A DNA stretch of 64,000 nucleotides from NCBI GenBank assembly GCA_963744225.1, contig CAVUSV010000003.1, positions 930,001 to 994,000 of the forward strand, given 5' to 3'. Position 1 is the first letter of the stretch. Each line of letters starts with the position of its first letter. Of this stretch, positions 35,793 through 43,676 are shown piece after piece. Under the pieces are notes generated by a model, which made no database searches, had not been told where the DNA came from, and worked only from the letters and a program-made list of their open reading frames with translations. This stretch comes from Bog-473 sp963744225 (GTDB lineage: Bacteria > Actinomycetota > Acidimicrobiia > Acidimicrobiales > RAAP-2). The position numbers and the translations under genes were made by a program.

Positions 35793-36359
35793 TCAGTGGC
35801 CCGCGGTCAGCGCTTTCAGCTCGTCAAATGACTCTCGGATGACGAGGGGCAGCTCTTGCCGGTTGGACTCCTCGACCCAGCGCTCAAACCCGACCCTGAA
35901 GACAGCGATCCCTGCCTCGGCGGTAAGGCTCGCCGCTGGTTCTCTGACGCCGCGGGCGCGTAGCGCCTCGGCGAGCGCCGCGGCGAGCGTCGCGAGCTTG
36001 ATCAGCTCTCGCTCCTGCAGCTCAACATTCGCCGCAATGATGGCTTGGCGCTGGCGGGCGTAATCGCGGCGCTCCTGCAGTAGGGCGCCTGCGGATTCGA
36101 GGGCCGCAAGGACAGCGTCGATCGGCGTTGCGGAATCTGGCGCGCTGGCAACAGCGCTCACAAGGAGCTCTTGCAGCATGCGGGCGCCCCCGAACAGAAC
36201 CTCCCTCTTGTCGGCGAAGTGCCTGAAGAACGTTCGCTCCGTCAACCCTGCCCGTTCTGCGATCTCGGCAACGGTCGTGTTCTCGAAACCGCGCTCTCCG
36301 TAGAGAGCGAGGGCAGCCTGCTCGAGCCTGCCTCGGCTGTCCGGTTGCCAACGCGACAT
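35793..36359 (-). CDS. TetR-family transcriptional regulator
   Basis: The 188-residue protein has an N-terminal helix-turn-helix: 'ALALYGERGFENTTVAEIAE' and 'AGLTERTFFRHFADKREVLF' (about residues 14-53). The C-terminal ligand-binding domain is of the type with 'RVGFERWVEESN'. It is divergent from the NAD-dependent epimerase gene, with two matching dyad-like repeats between them, so it probably represses itself and that gene. ATG 36359 lies only 6 bases after a TATGAT box, which suggests a leaderless transcript. Confidence 0.92.
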   Translation of the reverse strand: MSRWQPDSRGRLEQAALALYGERGFENTTVAEIAERAGLTERTFFRHFADKREVLFGGARMLQELLVSAVASAPDSATPIDAVLAALESAGALLQERRDYARQRQAIIAANVELQERELIKLATLAAALAEALRARGVREPAASLTAEAGIAVFRVGFERWVEESNRQELPLVIRESFDELKALTAGH

Positions 36360-36365
36360 GGGGAA

Positions 36366-36371
36366 ATCATA
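36366..36371 (-). promoter_or_regulatory. -10 box of the tetR-type gene, probable leaderless start
   Basis: TATGAT on the minus strand (5 of 6 to consensus) ends 6 bases before ATG 36359, placing transcription initiation at or within a base or two of the start codon. The region where the -35 would lie falls in the first operator-like repeat. Confidence 0.5.
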
Positions 36372-36381
36372 GTGAAGGGTG

Positions 36382-36398
36382 ATGACAGTGACTGACAT
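36382..36398. promoter_or_regulatory. Operator-like repeat 1 (TetR site)
   Basis: ATGACAGTGACTGACAT. The inner 15 bases (36383-36397) form a dyad with 6 of 7 pairs matching. It overlaps the -35 of the epimerase promoter and the -35 region of the regulator's own promoter. Confidence 0.6.
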
Positions 36399-36410
36399 AG
36401 CTGATAGAGT
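36382..36410 (+). promoter_or_regulatory. Promoter for the NAD-dependent epimerase gene
   Basis: ATGACA at 36382-36387 (5 of 6) and TAGAGT at 36405-36410 (4 of 6, with an upstream TGA giving an extended -10) are 17 bases apart. The predicted start at about 36417 falls within the second operator-like repeat. Confidence 0.5.
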
Positions 36411-36411
36411 C

Positions 36412-36428
36412 ATGACAGCGACTGACAT
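36412..36428. promoter_or_regulatory. Operator-like repeat 2 (TetR site)
   Basis: ATGACAGCGACTGACAT, one base different from repeat 1 and exactly 30 bases downstream of it, about three helical turns. It would cover the epimerase transcription start. Confidence 0.6.
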
Positions 36429-36476
36429 CGGACTCGCTTCATGAGGGCGACGCCGTACGACCACTTGGAGGTTCTC

Positions 36477-37415
36477 ATGCGTGTTTTCGTCACTGGTGCA
36501 TCGGGTTGGATCGGCTCCGCCGTCGTTCCCGAACTCATCGGCTCCGGCCACGAGGTCGTCGGCCTCGCCCGCTCTGACGCCTCGGCTGCTGCGCTCATTT
36601 CGGCCGGGGCAGAGGTCCTTCGTGGAACTCTCGATGATCTCGACCGCCTGCGGGCGGGCGCCGAGGCATGCGACGGCGTGATACACCTCGCGTTCAAGCA
36701 TGAAAGCGCCTTCTCGGGGGACTTCCAGGGCGCGGCCGATGCGGATCGTCGCGCCGTCGAGACATTTGGCGAAGTGCTTGCTGGTTCCGACCGACCCTTC
36801 CTCATTGCCTCGGGGGTGCTCGGGCTCGCCTCCGGCCGCGTGGCGACCGAACTGGACGGGCGTCGCCCTGATCCAGCTTTCACGGCAATGGGCAACGGTC
36901 CGCTGACCCGGTTGGGAACCGCACAGTTCACGGTCTCCCTCGCGTCGTCCGGCATCCGTTCCTCGGCTGTGCGACTTCCTCCGACGTGTCACGGCGAAGG
37001 AGATAACGGCTTCATGGCGACCCTCGTCGGCATCGCCCGCGAGAAGGGCGTCTCGGGCTACGCCGGGGATGGCTCCAACCGCTGGCCCGCCGCCCACCGC
37101 CTCGACGTCGCGCAGGTCTTCCGCCTGGCGCTCGAGAAGGCCCCGGCGGGATCGGCCCTGCACGCAGTCGCGGAGGAGGGAGTGGCGATCCGCCAGGTTG
37201 CCGAGGTGATCGGACGGCATCTCCAGCTCCCGGTCGTTTCCATCTCCCCCGAGGATGCGGGCGAGCATTTCGGATTCCTGGCGCCCTTCATTGGGACCGA
37301 TGCCCCGGTCTCGAGCGTGCTGACCCGCGAGCTGCTGGGTTGGCAGCCCACGCATCTCGGTCTCATCGACGACCTCGACAAGGGCTATTACTTCCACGAA
37401 GTGTCGGTGCACTGA
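36477..37415 (+). CDS. NAD(P)-dependent epimerase/dehydratase (extended SDR family)
   Basis: The 312-residue product starts with the Rossmann motif 'RVFVTGASGWIGSAVV' (residues 2-17) and continues with an SDR fold, but the usual YxxxK is not obvious; the position carries 'TRLGTAQFTVSLAS'. It resembles the SDR subgroup of actinobacterial 'NAD-dependent epimerases' that are paired with TetR genes. Substrate unknown. ATG 36477 is chosen for the GGAG 10 bases upstream and because the Rossmann motif follows directly. Divergent TetR and operators suggest induction by a small molecule. Confidence 0.87.
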   Translation: MRVFVTGASGWIGSAVVPELIGSGHEVVGLARSDASAAALISAGAEVLRGTLDDLDRLRAGAEACDGVIHLAFKHESAFSGDFQGAADADRRAVETFGEVLAGSDRPFLIASGVLGLASGRVATELDGRRPDPAFTAMGNGPLTRLGTAQFTVSLASSGIRSSAVRLPPTCHGEGDNGFMATLVGIAREKGVSGYAGDGSNRWPAAHRLDVAQVFRLALEKAPAGSALHAVAEEGVAIRQVAEVIGRHLQLPVVSISPEDAGEHFGFLAPFIGTDAPVSSVLTRELLGWQPTHLGLIDDLDKGYYFHEVSVH

Positions 37416-37602
37416 TGGGCCGGCGTCGTTCCTTTTCAGTATCCACGGATCGCACCGGGGTTCGCTAAGGCCGCCCTGACATCCGGAGACCGCCTTCGGG
37501 TGCTCACCGACCCGGGGTTGTGGGAGCAAGAGACGGTCCGCAACACCGGTAGCCCACCCCCCCGCGGCCATTGCCTCGTAGTTCGTCCGGTAAGTTTCCG
37601 CG

Positions 37603-38658
37603 ATGCTCTGGGGCGTCCGACGTCGTGCCCGCCACGCACGGCGTACTCGGGGGCGCCCATTTCGCCGGGTGCTCGTCGGCGTCGTCGTGGCCACTGCGTT
37701 GCTCGTCGCCGGCATGCTCTTCTTGCCGTTGCTCGGTGGGCGAGGCGGCAAGGCGATCTCCGCCACTGCGAGCGGTGCGACGATCGGTGTCTACGCCGGT
37801 GCCGGTTGCCCCTCCTGTGTGTCCAGCTTCGCCAACGCGATCCACGACACGGGCCTGCACTACGCCATGGACTTCTTCGACGGCTCGTCATGGTCGACCA
37901 TCTCGGATCCCTCGTATTTCTTGGCCCGGTGGGTCCGCAGCGATTACCAGATGATCTGGGGCGTGCCGATCTTGCCCAACAACGGGAGCACGTTGGCCGA
38001 AGGCGCAACGGGGAGCTTCGACAAGTACTTCGTTGCGCTGGCGCAGAAGCTCGTCGCGGACCGTCAAGGAGCCTCGATCATCCGTTTGGGCTGGGAGTTC
38101 AACGGCGGCTGGTTCCCCTGGGCAGCAAAAGGACAGCAAGCGAACTTCATCGCCTACTGGCACAACATCGTGACGGCGATGCGCTCGGTCCCCGGTGCAG
38201 CCTTCCGTTTCGAATGGAACCCAACGGTGGGCGACTTAGGTGTGGGTGATCTTGCGACGTATTACCCCGGCAATTCGTACGTCGACTTCATCGGGCTTGA
38301 TGTGTACGACACTGCTTGGGCCAGTTACCCCGGCGAGCAAGCCCAATTCGACAAGATCAAGACGGAGACCTACGGCTTGAACTGGCTCGCGTCGTTCGCG
38401 GCACAGCAGAATAAGCTGATCGTGCTTCCCGAGTGGGGCCTGGGGTGGGGGGCGAGCGCGCCAAACAGTGCGGCTGTGACCGACCCCGGCAAGCAAACCA
38501 GTGGGGGTGACGACCCAGGCTTCATCATCGACATGGCCAGTTGGGTCATCGCCCACAAGGTGTTCGAGGCCACCTATTGGGATAGTGGCACGAGCAGTCT
38601 GAGCCGTGGTGCCAACACCCAGAGCGCTGCCGCGTTGACCGGCGAGTTTGGCGGCTGA
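37603..38658 (+). CDS. Secreted or membrane-anchored GH26-like glycoside hydrolase
   Basis: The 351-residue product has a basic N-terminus and one hydrophobic segment (about residues 23-45) that serves as signal or anchor. The following domain resembles GH26/mannanase-type TIM barrels: 'IRLGWEFNGGWFPW' offers the acid/base Glu (about residue 167) and 'LIVLPEWGLGWG' the nucleophile Glu (about residue 277). 'FIGLDVYD' lies between. Acidimicrobiia carry many such proteins; the polysaccharide acted on is unknown. It is a single gene, convergent with the phospholipase gene. Confidence 0.75.
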   Translation: MLWGVRRRARHARRTRGRPFRRVLVGVVVATALLVAGMLFLPLLGGRGGKAISATASGATIGVYAGAGCPSCVSSFANAIHDTGLHYAMDFFDGSSWSTISDPSYFLARWVRSDYQMIWGVPILPNNGSTLAEGATGSFDKYFVALAQKLVADRQGASIIRLGWEFNGGWFPWAAKGQQANFIAYWHNIVTAMRSVPGAAFRFEWNPTVGDLGVGDLATYYPGNSYVDFIGLDVYDTAWASYPGEQAQFDKIKTETYGLNWLASFAAQQNKLIVLPEWGLGWGASAPNSAAVTDPGKQTSGGDDPGFIIDMASWVIAHKVFEATYWDSGTSSLSRGANTQSAAALTGEFGG

Positions 38659-38863
38659 TTCACGCTCCCGCTGATCACGCTCTGGCTCATCGCCCTGTCG
38701 GGACTCTTGACGGTCCGTTCAAACCCGAGGGGTCTGGCCGTCTCCGCCACCACGCAACAGCCGGGCAGCGCCGCGGCGAACTCGGCGAGCCTTCACCTTG
38801 AGCTCGAGTTGCTCGACTGCAGAGTTTTCAAGTCCCGCGCACTGCTCAATCTTGTGCATCCAC

Positions 38864-40402
38864 CTAGGTCTGAACCCGGATCTCCCGTTGGATCCGCTTC
38901 TGTTGGGCTGCCATCAGCGCGTTTGCGTGCGGCGGCACGACGGCGACTTTTGCGTTCGCCGGAGGAAGTGATCCCGCAGGCAGCTCCGTACACGTCGTAT
39001 GGAACAGCGCCTTTTGCGCTCCTGTTATGGAGCCGGGGGGAAGGGCGGCGGGGCTCGAGAAGGGGTTCTTCGGCGCCTTCAGCACGGGCGGCTCCGCAAA
39101 AGGCGGCTTCTTTGATGTGAGATCGAAGAAGTCGAGCATGTTGTGCGCATTGGCGTCGCGATAGGTGAGGGCCGGAAGATTCCATTTGGTCTCCACGAGC
39201 TTCAGGATCGACGTATGGTCGAACGTCTGATGTGACACGTAGTCTTTCTTCGCGCGGGCGGAGACGACGCAGCAGGGCACCCGGAAGCCCGTGTAGTCAT
39301 ACGCACCCGCCACATCGCTCGGCTCCAGAGTGGGCGGGACGTTGTCCGGTTTCACTGCCGGTTGCGGGGGAACGTGGTCGTACCAGCCTCCATGTTCGTC
39401 GTAGACCCAGATCAACGCGGTCTTCTCCCAAGCAGGACCCTGCATCAACGCATTGATGACCAGAGCCGCGTAACCCTCGCCGACCGAAATGTCGCCGCCC
39501 TCTTCGGAGAAACTCGTGTAGGGATCCACCAGGCTGAAGGCTGGGAGTTGTCCCGATGCCGCGTCGGCGAAGAACTCGCTGACATGGACGGCCTTCGTCG
39601 GATTGTTGAGGAAGACGGGCAAAAAGAGAGCACAGGTCGGGAGGTCCGTGTAGTAGTCCTTCCATGAGATGCCGTGCTCGTTGAGGCGGTCGAAGATGGT
39701 GCCGTTGGGAGCGTCAACCTTGGAGATCCCCGACACGTCGGTTCGGATGTTCCCGAGGGCGGTGCCAGCAATCAGGAACCGACGATTCGGGTACGTCTGT
39801 GCCATCACCGACGAGAAGTACCGGTCACCGATGGGGAACAGGCCGGCCATCGAATGGTAGAAGGGGAGGTCGCCGCTCTCCCAGTAGCCCATTGCTGCTC
39901 CGCTGGACCCCTTGACGAAGCCCATGTTGGTGCCGTGGTCCCAGGAAATATGCGACGCGTTCCATGATTGCGTGATGCCCGAATCCATCTGGCCACACGT
40001 GCTCGGGTTGTGGAACGAGCGCACGTAGCCACCAGAGGGAGCTGGGTTGTAGTTGAGGGGATTTCCGTCTGGGCCGATCGTGAGCCCGTCTCCGCGACCC
40101 AACGTGCCCAAGTGGTCATCGAACGAGTGGTTCTCCATCATGAGCACAACGATGTGCTCAATCTGCGGCAGGGTGTCGATGCCGGCCGGGCGGCGCGGAT
40201 ACGGACGCGATCCGGGTTGGAGAAGCGATCCACCGGGCCCAAGACCGAGACCTTGGGCCGCTGTTGCGGCGGCGTAGCTCTCACCGCCGACGGCGGACGC
40301 GAGACCGGTTGCGGCGACGCCGCAGGCAACGGTACCGGCGAGGAGCGACCGGCGAGAGAGCCGTTGCATCCAGATTGCGTCTTGCTTCGGGTCCTGGGCC
40401 AT
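38864..40402 (-). CDS. Tat-exported phosphoesterase, phospholipase C/acid phosphatase family
   Basis: The 512-residue protein has a Tat signal ('RLSRRSLLAGT' at about residues 14-24, then a hydrophobic core). The phosphoesterase (PF04185) core starts with 'IEHIVVLMMENHSFDDHLG' (metal-binding Glu and Asn), and continues with 'SWKDYY', 'LIWVYDEHGGWYDHVPPP'-like residues (quoted sequence ends PPQ) and 'KDYVSHQTFDHTSILKLVE'. This family includes PlcA-C of Mycobacterium and AcpA; the substrate may be phosphatidylcholine or another phosphoester. ATG 40402 is the start. Confidence 0.9.
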   Translation of the reverse strand: MAQDPKQDAIWMQRLSRRSLLAGTVACGVAATGLASAVGGESYAAATAAQGLGLGPGGSLLQPGSRPYPRRPAGIDTLPQIEHIVVLMMENHSFDDHLGTLGRGDGLTIGPDGNPLNYNPAPSGGYVRSFHNPSTCGQMDSGITQSWNASHISWDHGTNMGFVKGSSGAAMGYWESGDLPFYHSMAGLFPIGDRYFSSVMAQTYPNRRFLIAGTALGNIRTDVSGISKVDAPNGTIFDRLNEHGISWKDYYTDLPTCALFLPVFLNNPTKAVHVSEFFADAASGQLPAFSLVDPYTSFSEEGGDISVGEGYAALVINALMQGPAWEKTALIWVYDEHGGWYDHVPPQPAVKPDNVPPTLEPSDVAGAYDYTGFRVPCCVVSARAKKDYVSHQTFDHTSILKLVETKWNLPALTYRDANAHNMLDFFDLTSKKPPFAEPPVLKAPKNPFSSPAALPPGSITGAQKALFHTTCTELPAGSLPPANAKVAVVPPHANALMAAQQKRIQREIRVQT

Positions 40403-40604
40403 CGGCGTACGCTAACCGTGGGCGCTCCCTTTCGTCCGTTGGGATCAAGTCCGCGGCGCGAAGGGTCGAGCAGCCTGAGCGGGACGTCGGGATTCGGGCT
40501 CGGAGGATCTGGACTCGTCCTTTTTGGGCAATTGACCTTCGCCGGAGGATGCCAGACACGGACACATGGCCGCGCGTCACAACCGGGGGGTACGGTCAGC
40601 GGTG

Positions 40605-40865
40605 ATGACATCGTCAACGTCACTCCACCAACCGCGGGTCGTTCGTCGCCACGACGGGCGCTGGGAGATCCAATGCTCCGAATGCCATCGGGCATCGTCG
40701 AGAGAGTCGACGCCCCTAGGAATCGGCATGCCCATCACGGGTGAGGTTGAAGCGTGGTCCATCATGGAGAACCACGTTCGGCGGACCGGGCGCGCCTTCG
40801 GTCCAGTGAGTGGTGTCGCCACACGACCACAACCACACGAGCGCCCAGCGTCTCGAAGGCGGTAG
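40605..40865 (+). CDS. Small CxxC protein, 86 aa, unknown function
   Basis: The product carries 'GRWEIQCSECHRASS' (about residues 19-33), a single CxxC(H) that could bind a metal only as a dimer or be redox active, then 'PLGIGMPITGEVEAW' and 'MENHVRRTG'. A similar layout (W..xCxxC...PIGIG.P...A...NH) occurs in small actinobacterial proteins of unknown role. ATG 40605 is chosen over 40566 because it directly precedes the conserved part. Codon usage fits the neighbours. It is divergent from the phospholipase gene. Confidence 0.6.
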   Translation: MTSSTSLHQPRVVRRHDGRWEIQCSECHRASSRESTPLGIGMPITGEVEAWSIMENHVRRTGRAFGPVSGVATRPQPHERPASRRR

Positions 40866-41089
40866 TACTTGTCCAGTCGACCGGTGGCTCATCACGGTGA
40901 CGGCCTCGCGGTTGCCGCTGCCTCTGTTCGACGCCGCCAGGTAGGCGCGGCGTCCCGTTTCGTTCTTCGGGACAGCGGCTCGGCGAAGACGGCCCGGCCG
41001 GGGCTGACGGTGCCTTTGACCGGAAGCAACGGCGGCGTCCGGCGGACTCCTGCGGGCACGGTTACGCTCCCGGAACGCAGAGATCCGAC

Positions 41090-41623
41090 ATGCTCCTTGT
41101 TCTGGTGACCGGTCTCCAGGCGACCGGCAAGTCGACGATGGCGGAGGTCGCCGCCCGGGAACTCAACGCCCCCGTGTTGGGCCACGACTGGGTCATGAGC
41201 GGCCTCCGCCCGTATCCGCAGATCCAGCACGCACTCGACGCGATGGACCCTTCGGGGCACCGTGAGGTCGGCTGGGCGTTGCTCTGGGCCCTGGCACGCT
41301 CCCAGCTCAGGATGGGTTCTTCTGTCGTGCTTGACGGAGTGGCGCGCGACCCGGAAGTCGAAGGCACCCGTCGGGTGGCACGCCAAGAGGGCAGCAAGAG
41401 CGTCGTGGTCATGACCGCCTGTGGTGACGCCGACACGCATCGTTCCCGCGTCGAGGGCCGCCAGCGCCACATTCCCAATTGGTACGAGCTCGACTGGGAC
41501 CACGTCAGCCGGGCGCGGTCATCGTGGTCTCCTGTCCGCGCCGTCGATCTCGTCCTCGAGGCCACGGAAGATGTGGACGAGAACGCCGACAGGTTGCGCT
41601 CGGTCATTGCGAGGTACTCCTGA
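41090..41623 (+). CDS. P-loop kinase-like ATP-binding protein (AAA_33 type)
   Basis: The 177-residue protein has Walker A 'GLQATGKST' (about residues 8-16), a 'LGHDWVMSGL' segment and lid-like arginines ('EGRQRHIPNW'). This layout is that of small-molecule or zeta-type kinases (AAA_33). The substrate is unknown. There is no antitoxin-like neighbour, so a toxin role is not supported. ATG 41090 is the start. Confidence 0.8.
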   Translation: MLLVLVTGLQATGKSTMAEVAARELNAPVLGHDWVMSGLRPYPQIQHALDAMDPSGHREVGWALLWALARSQLRMGSSVVLDGVARDPEVEGTRRVARQEGSKSVVVMTACGDADTHRSRVEGRQRHIPNWYELDWDHVSRARSSWSPVRAVDLVLEATEDVDENADRLRSVIARYS

Positions 41624-41715
41624 CCTTCACGACGGTCGACGCGCGCTGCGGCCTCCCATGAGCGAGGGCGCGATCTCTCCAGCTGGTTCTCTCGTCGAGG
41701 CGTCGAGGAGGCCTC

Positions 41716-42147
41716 GTGGACCAGGTTGAACCCGGAATTATCGAGCGGTTCTTCGAGTTGCTGTCCGGCCGCGACTGGGAATCCCTGCGCAAGGTGTTGT
41801 CGCCTGATGTGGAGCGGGTCGGTCCCTTCGGTGATCGCGTTCTCGGGCGGGATCGTTACCTCGACCTGCTCGCGGGAACGGTGCCGCCGGCGTACCGCAA
41901 CGACGTCCATCGCGTCACGTACGCGCCCGATGGCCGATCCGGTTTCGCCCGCGTCACCGAGCACCTTGCTTATGCAGAACGCGAACTGCACCTGGAGGAG
42001 TCGTACTCGTTCCACCTCGACGAGACGGGCGTCATCTCGCTCGTCGAGGTGTTCTGGCAGACGCCCGGGTCCAATCCCCGCGGCTTCGGGTCAGCCGCGA
42101 GCGAAGACAGCTATGCCCGGCGAACTCCGCCTGACCCGCCGGGCTAG
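41716..42147 (+). CDS. SnoaL/NTF2-like protein
   Basis: The 143-residue product has the cone-shaped NTF2/SnoaL pattern: 'IIERFFELLSGRDWESLRKV' (residues 8-27), 'LGRDRYLDLLAG' and 'EESYSFHLDETGVISLVEVF'. Such proteins include isomerases, hydratases and binding modules; no catalytic residues can be named. GTG 41716 is the start. Its stop and the stop of the convergent gene share a CTAG. Confidence 0.8.
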   Translation: MDQVEPGIIERFFELLSGRDWESLRKVLSPDVERVGPFGDRVLGRDRYLDLLAGTVPPAYRNDVHRVTYAPDGRSGFARVTEHLAYAERELHLEESYSFHLDETGVISLVEVFWQTPGSNPRGFGSAASEDSYARRTPPDPPG

Positions 42148-43676
42148 CAGGCGTAGTCCAAGTCGTATTGCTGGCTGTCGTACTGCACGATCTCGAGCGG
42201 CCCACTGGGGAGCTGCTTGCCCATCGCCTGCCACCGGCCGATGTCGGCACAGGAGCCCGGCCCGCTCGGCGACGGGAGGTAGTCGGCCATCCAGTAGGGC
42301 ACATCGGGTTGGTAGTTGCCGACGATTGAGTTCCACAAGCCCGGGCTGGCGTAGATGCCGACGCTGGGGATCCCCTCGGACTCGTGGAGCGCGTTGAGGA
42401 CGCCCTGGACGTATTGCGCGTTCTCGGACAAGTTGCTCGACCAGTTGGCGCTCTGTTGCTCGACATCGAGCCACCACGGGATGGTCGTTGAGCCAGCCCC
42501 CGCCCCGGCGGCGAAGGCATACGCGGCGAGCCCGGCCTGATACCCGGCATTGCAGGAGACGTCGCCGTTGCACCCCGGCTCATTGGTGGCTGACGTCCCA
42601 TAACCCAGATAGACGTAGAGGTTCAGCCCGCCTCCCGCCCAGGCCGCCTCCCCGCCGAAACACGGATTGGGGTTGGTCAATGAAGTTCCGTTTACCTGAC
42701 CGACTTGCACGATTCCGATCTGATGGTCGCTGGTCGGGAAGTTCCCGCACTGGGCCCAGCTGATGTCGTAGCCGTAGGCGCCCGAGGGGTACGTCCCGCC
42801 CACGAAGCTCCCGTTCCCCGGTGCGTCGGCCATGCCGACGATGGGCCGGTTCAGCGGCGAGGGTGCCGACCCGTAGTACTTGGCCGCGCCGAAGTTGGAG
42901 ACGAGGCCAGCGGTGTCGGAGAACCAATAGCCGCTCCCGTCGGGGATCGCCGTGGCGGCTGCGATGGGGTGCTTCAGGGGAAGACCGCCGAGCGATCCGT
43001 AGAAGGGCGCCGTTCCGAAGCTGAAGATACCCCCGTCGGAGGCGACCAGGAAGTAGCCGCCTCCGCTTGGGCCCAGGATCATGCCGATCACCGGCTTGTT
43101 CAGGATCAGGCTGCCGGTGCTGCCGTGGAACCCCGCATCGCCGTAGCTGAAGATGCCGCCGTCGGAGGCGACCAACCAGTACCCGTTACCGCTCGGCGTG
43201 GCGGCCATCCCCACCACCGGCTTGTTGAGCTGCATGCTGCCCGTGCTGCCGTAGAAGCGGGCGTCGCCGTAGCTGAAGATCCCGCCGTCCGAGGCCACGA
43301 GCCAGTAGCCCTTGCCATCGGGCGTCGGGGTCATACCCACCACCGGCTTGTTGAGGGTCATGCTGCCGGTGCTGCCGAAGAATCCTGCATCGCCGTAAGA
43401 GAAGATGCCGCCGTCCGAGGCCACGAGCCAGTAGCCCCCCTGGTCGGGCGTGGCGGCCATGCCGACGATTGGTTTGTTGAGTGCGATGCTCCCCGTCGAG
43501 CCGTAGAAGGGTGCGCCGCCGAAGCTAAAGATGCCACCATCGGACGCCACCAGCCAGTAGGCCGGCGTCGTGGCGGCCGCCGCCGCCGGCGGCGCACTCG
43601 TGGTCACGGCGGCGCCCATGACGACCAGCAGTGGCAGTGCTGTCACCAGCACCGCAAGAACGAGGCGGCGGATCAA
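42144..43676 (-). CDS. Secreted protein: six VASDGGIF repeats plus GH25/Rv2525c-like domain
   Basis: The 510-residue product has a signal peptide (residues 1-36, 'LAVLVTALPLLVVM' core, Ala-rich end). Residues 40-290 hold six units of about 42 residues opening YWLVASDGGIFS(F/Y)G, the last degenerate. Residues about 295-510 look like a glycoside-hydrolase-like TIM barrel: 'YGYDISWAQCGNF' at the start, then 'IPWWLDVEQQSANW' with acidic residues typical of GH25/DUF1906 (Rv2525c-like) proteins. This suggests cell-wall binding or cleavage. TTG 43676 overlaps the aroG stop (TTGA), so translation is probably coupled. Confidence 0.85.
   Translation of the reverse strand: MIRRLVLAVLVTALPLLVVMGAAVTTSAPPAAAAATTPAYWLVASDGGIFSFGGAPFYGSTGSIALNKPIVGMAATPDQGGYWLVASDGGIFSYGDAGFFGSTGSMTLNKPVVGMTPTPDGKGYWLVASDGGIFSYGDARFYGSTGSMQLNKPVVGMAATPSGNGYWLVASDGGIFSYGDAGFHGSTGSLILNKPVIGMILGPSGGGYFLVASDGGIFSFGTAPFYGSLGGLPLKHPIAAATAIPDGSGYWFSDTAGLVSNFGAAKYYGSAPSPLNRPIVGMADAPGNGSFVGGTYPSGAYGYDISWAQCGNFPTSDHQIGIVQVGQVNGTSLTNPNPCFGGEAAWAGGGLNLYVYLGYGTSATNEPGCNGDVSCNAGYQAGLAAYAFAAGAGAGSTTIPWWLDVEQQSANWSSNLSENAQYVQGVLNALHESEGIPSVGIYASPGLWNSIVGNYQPDVPYWMADYLPSPSGPGSCADIGRWQAMGKQLPSGPLEIVQYDSQQYDLDYAC
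42807..43559 (-). repeat. Six tandem coding repeats of about 126 bases
   Basis: Copies 1-5 keep (Y)(W/F)LVASDGGIFS(F/Y)G and (F/Y)(Y/F/H)GS(T/L)G; copy 6 is diverged. The repeats are related to the 41-residue units at 10768-11496. At DNA level several blocks are nearly identical, so this region is prone to recombination and misassembly. Confidence 0.88.

Noticed and set aside
35793..37766. A 657-codon open frame on the minus strand
   Set aside because: Only its last 188 codons (TetR) are supported. The rest is antisense to the NAD-dependent epimerase, which has clear motifs on the plus strand.
38659..38863. Possible small membrane-protein remnant after the GH26-like gene
   Set aside because: A short hydrophobic run can be read, but there is no start, no homologous pattern and no frame longer than chance.
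41090..41623. Zeta-toxin-like kinase as part of a toxin-antitoxin pair
   Set aside because: The P-loop kinase pattern is shared with many metabolic kinases, and no small antitoxin gene is upstream or downstream.
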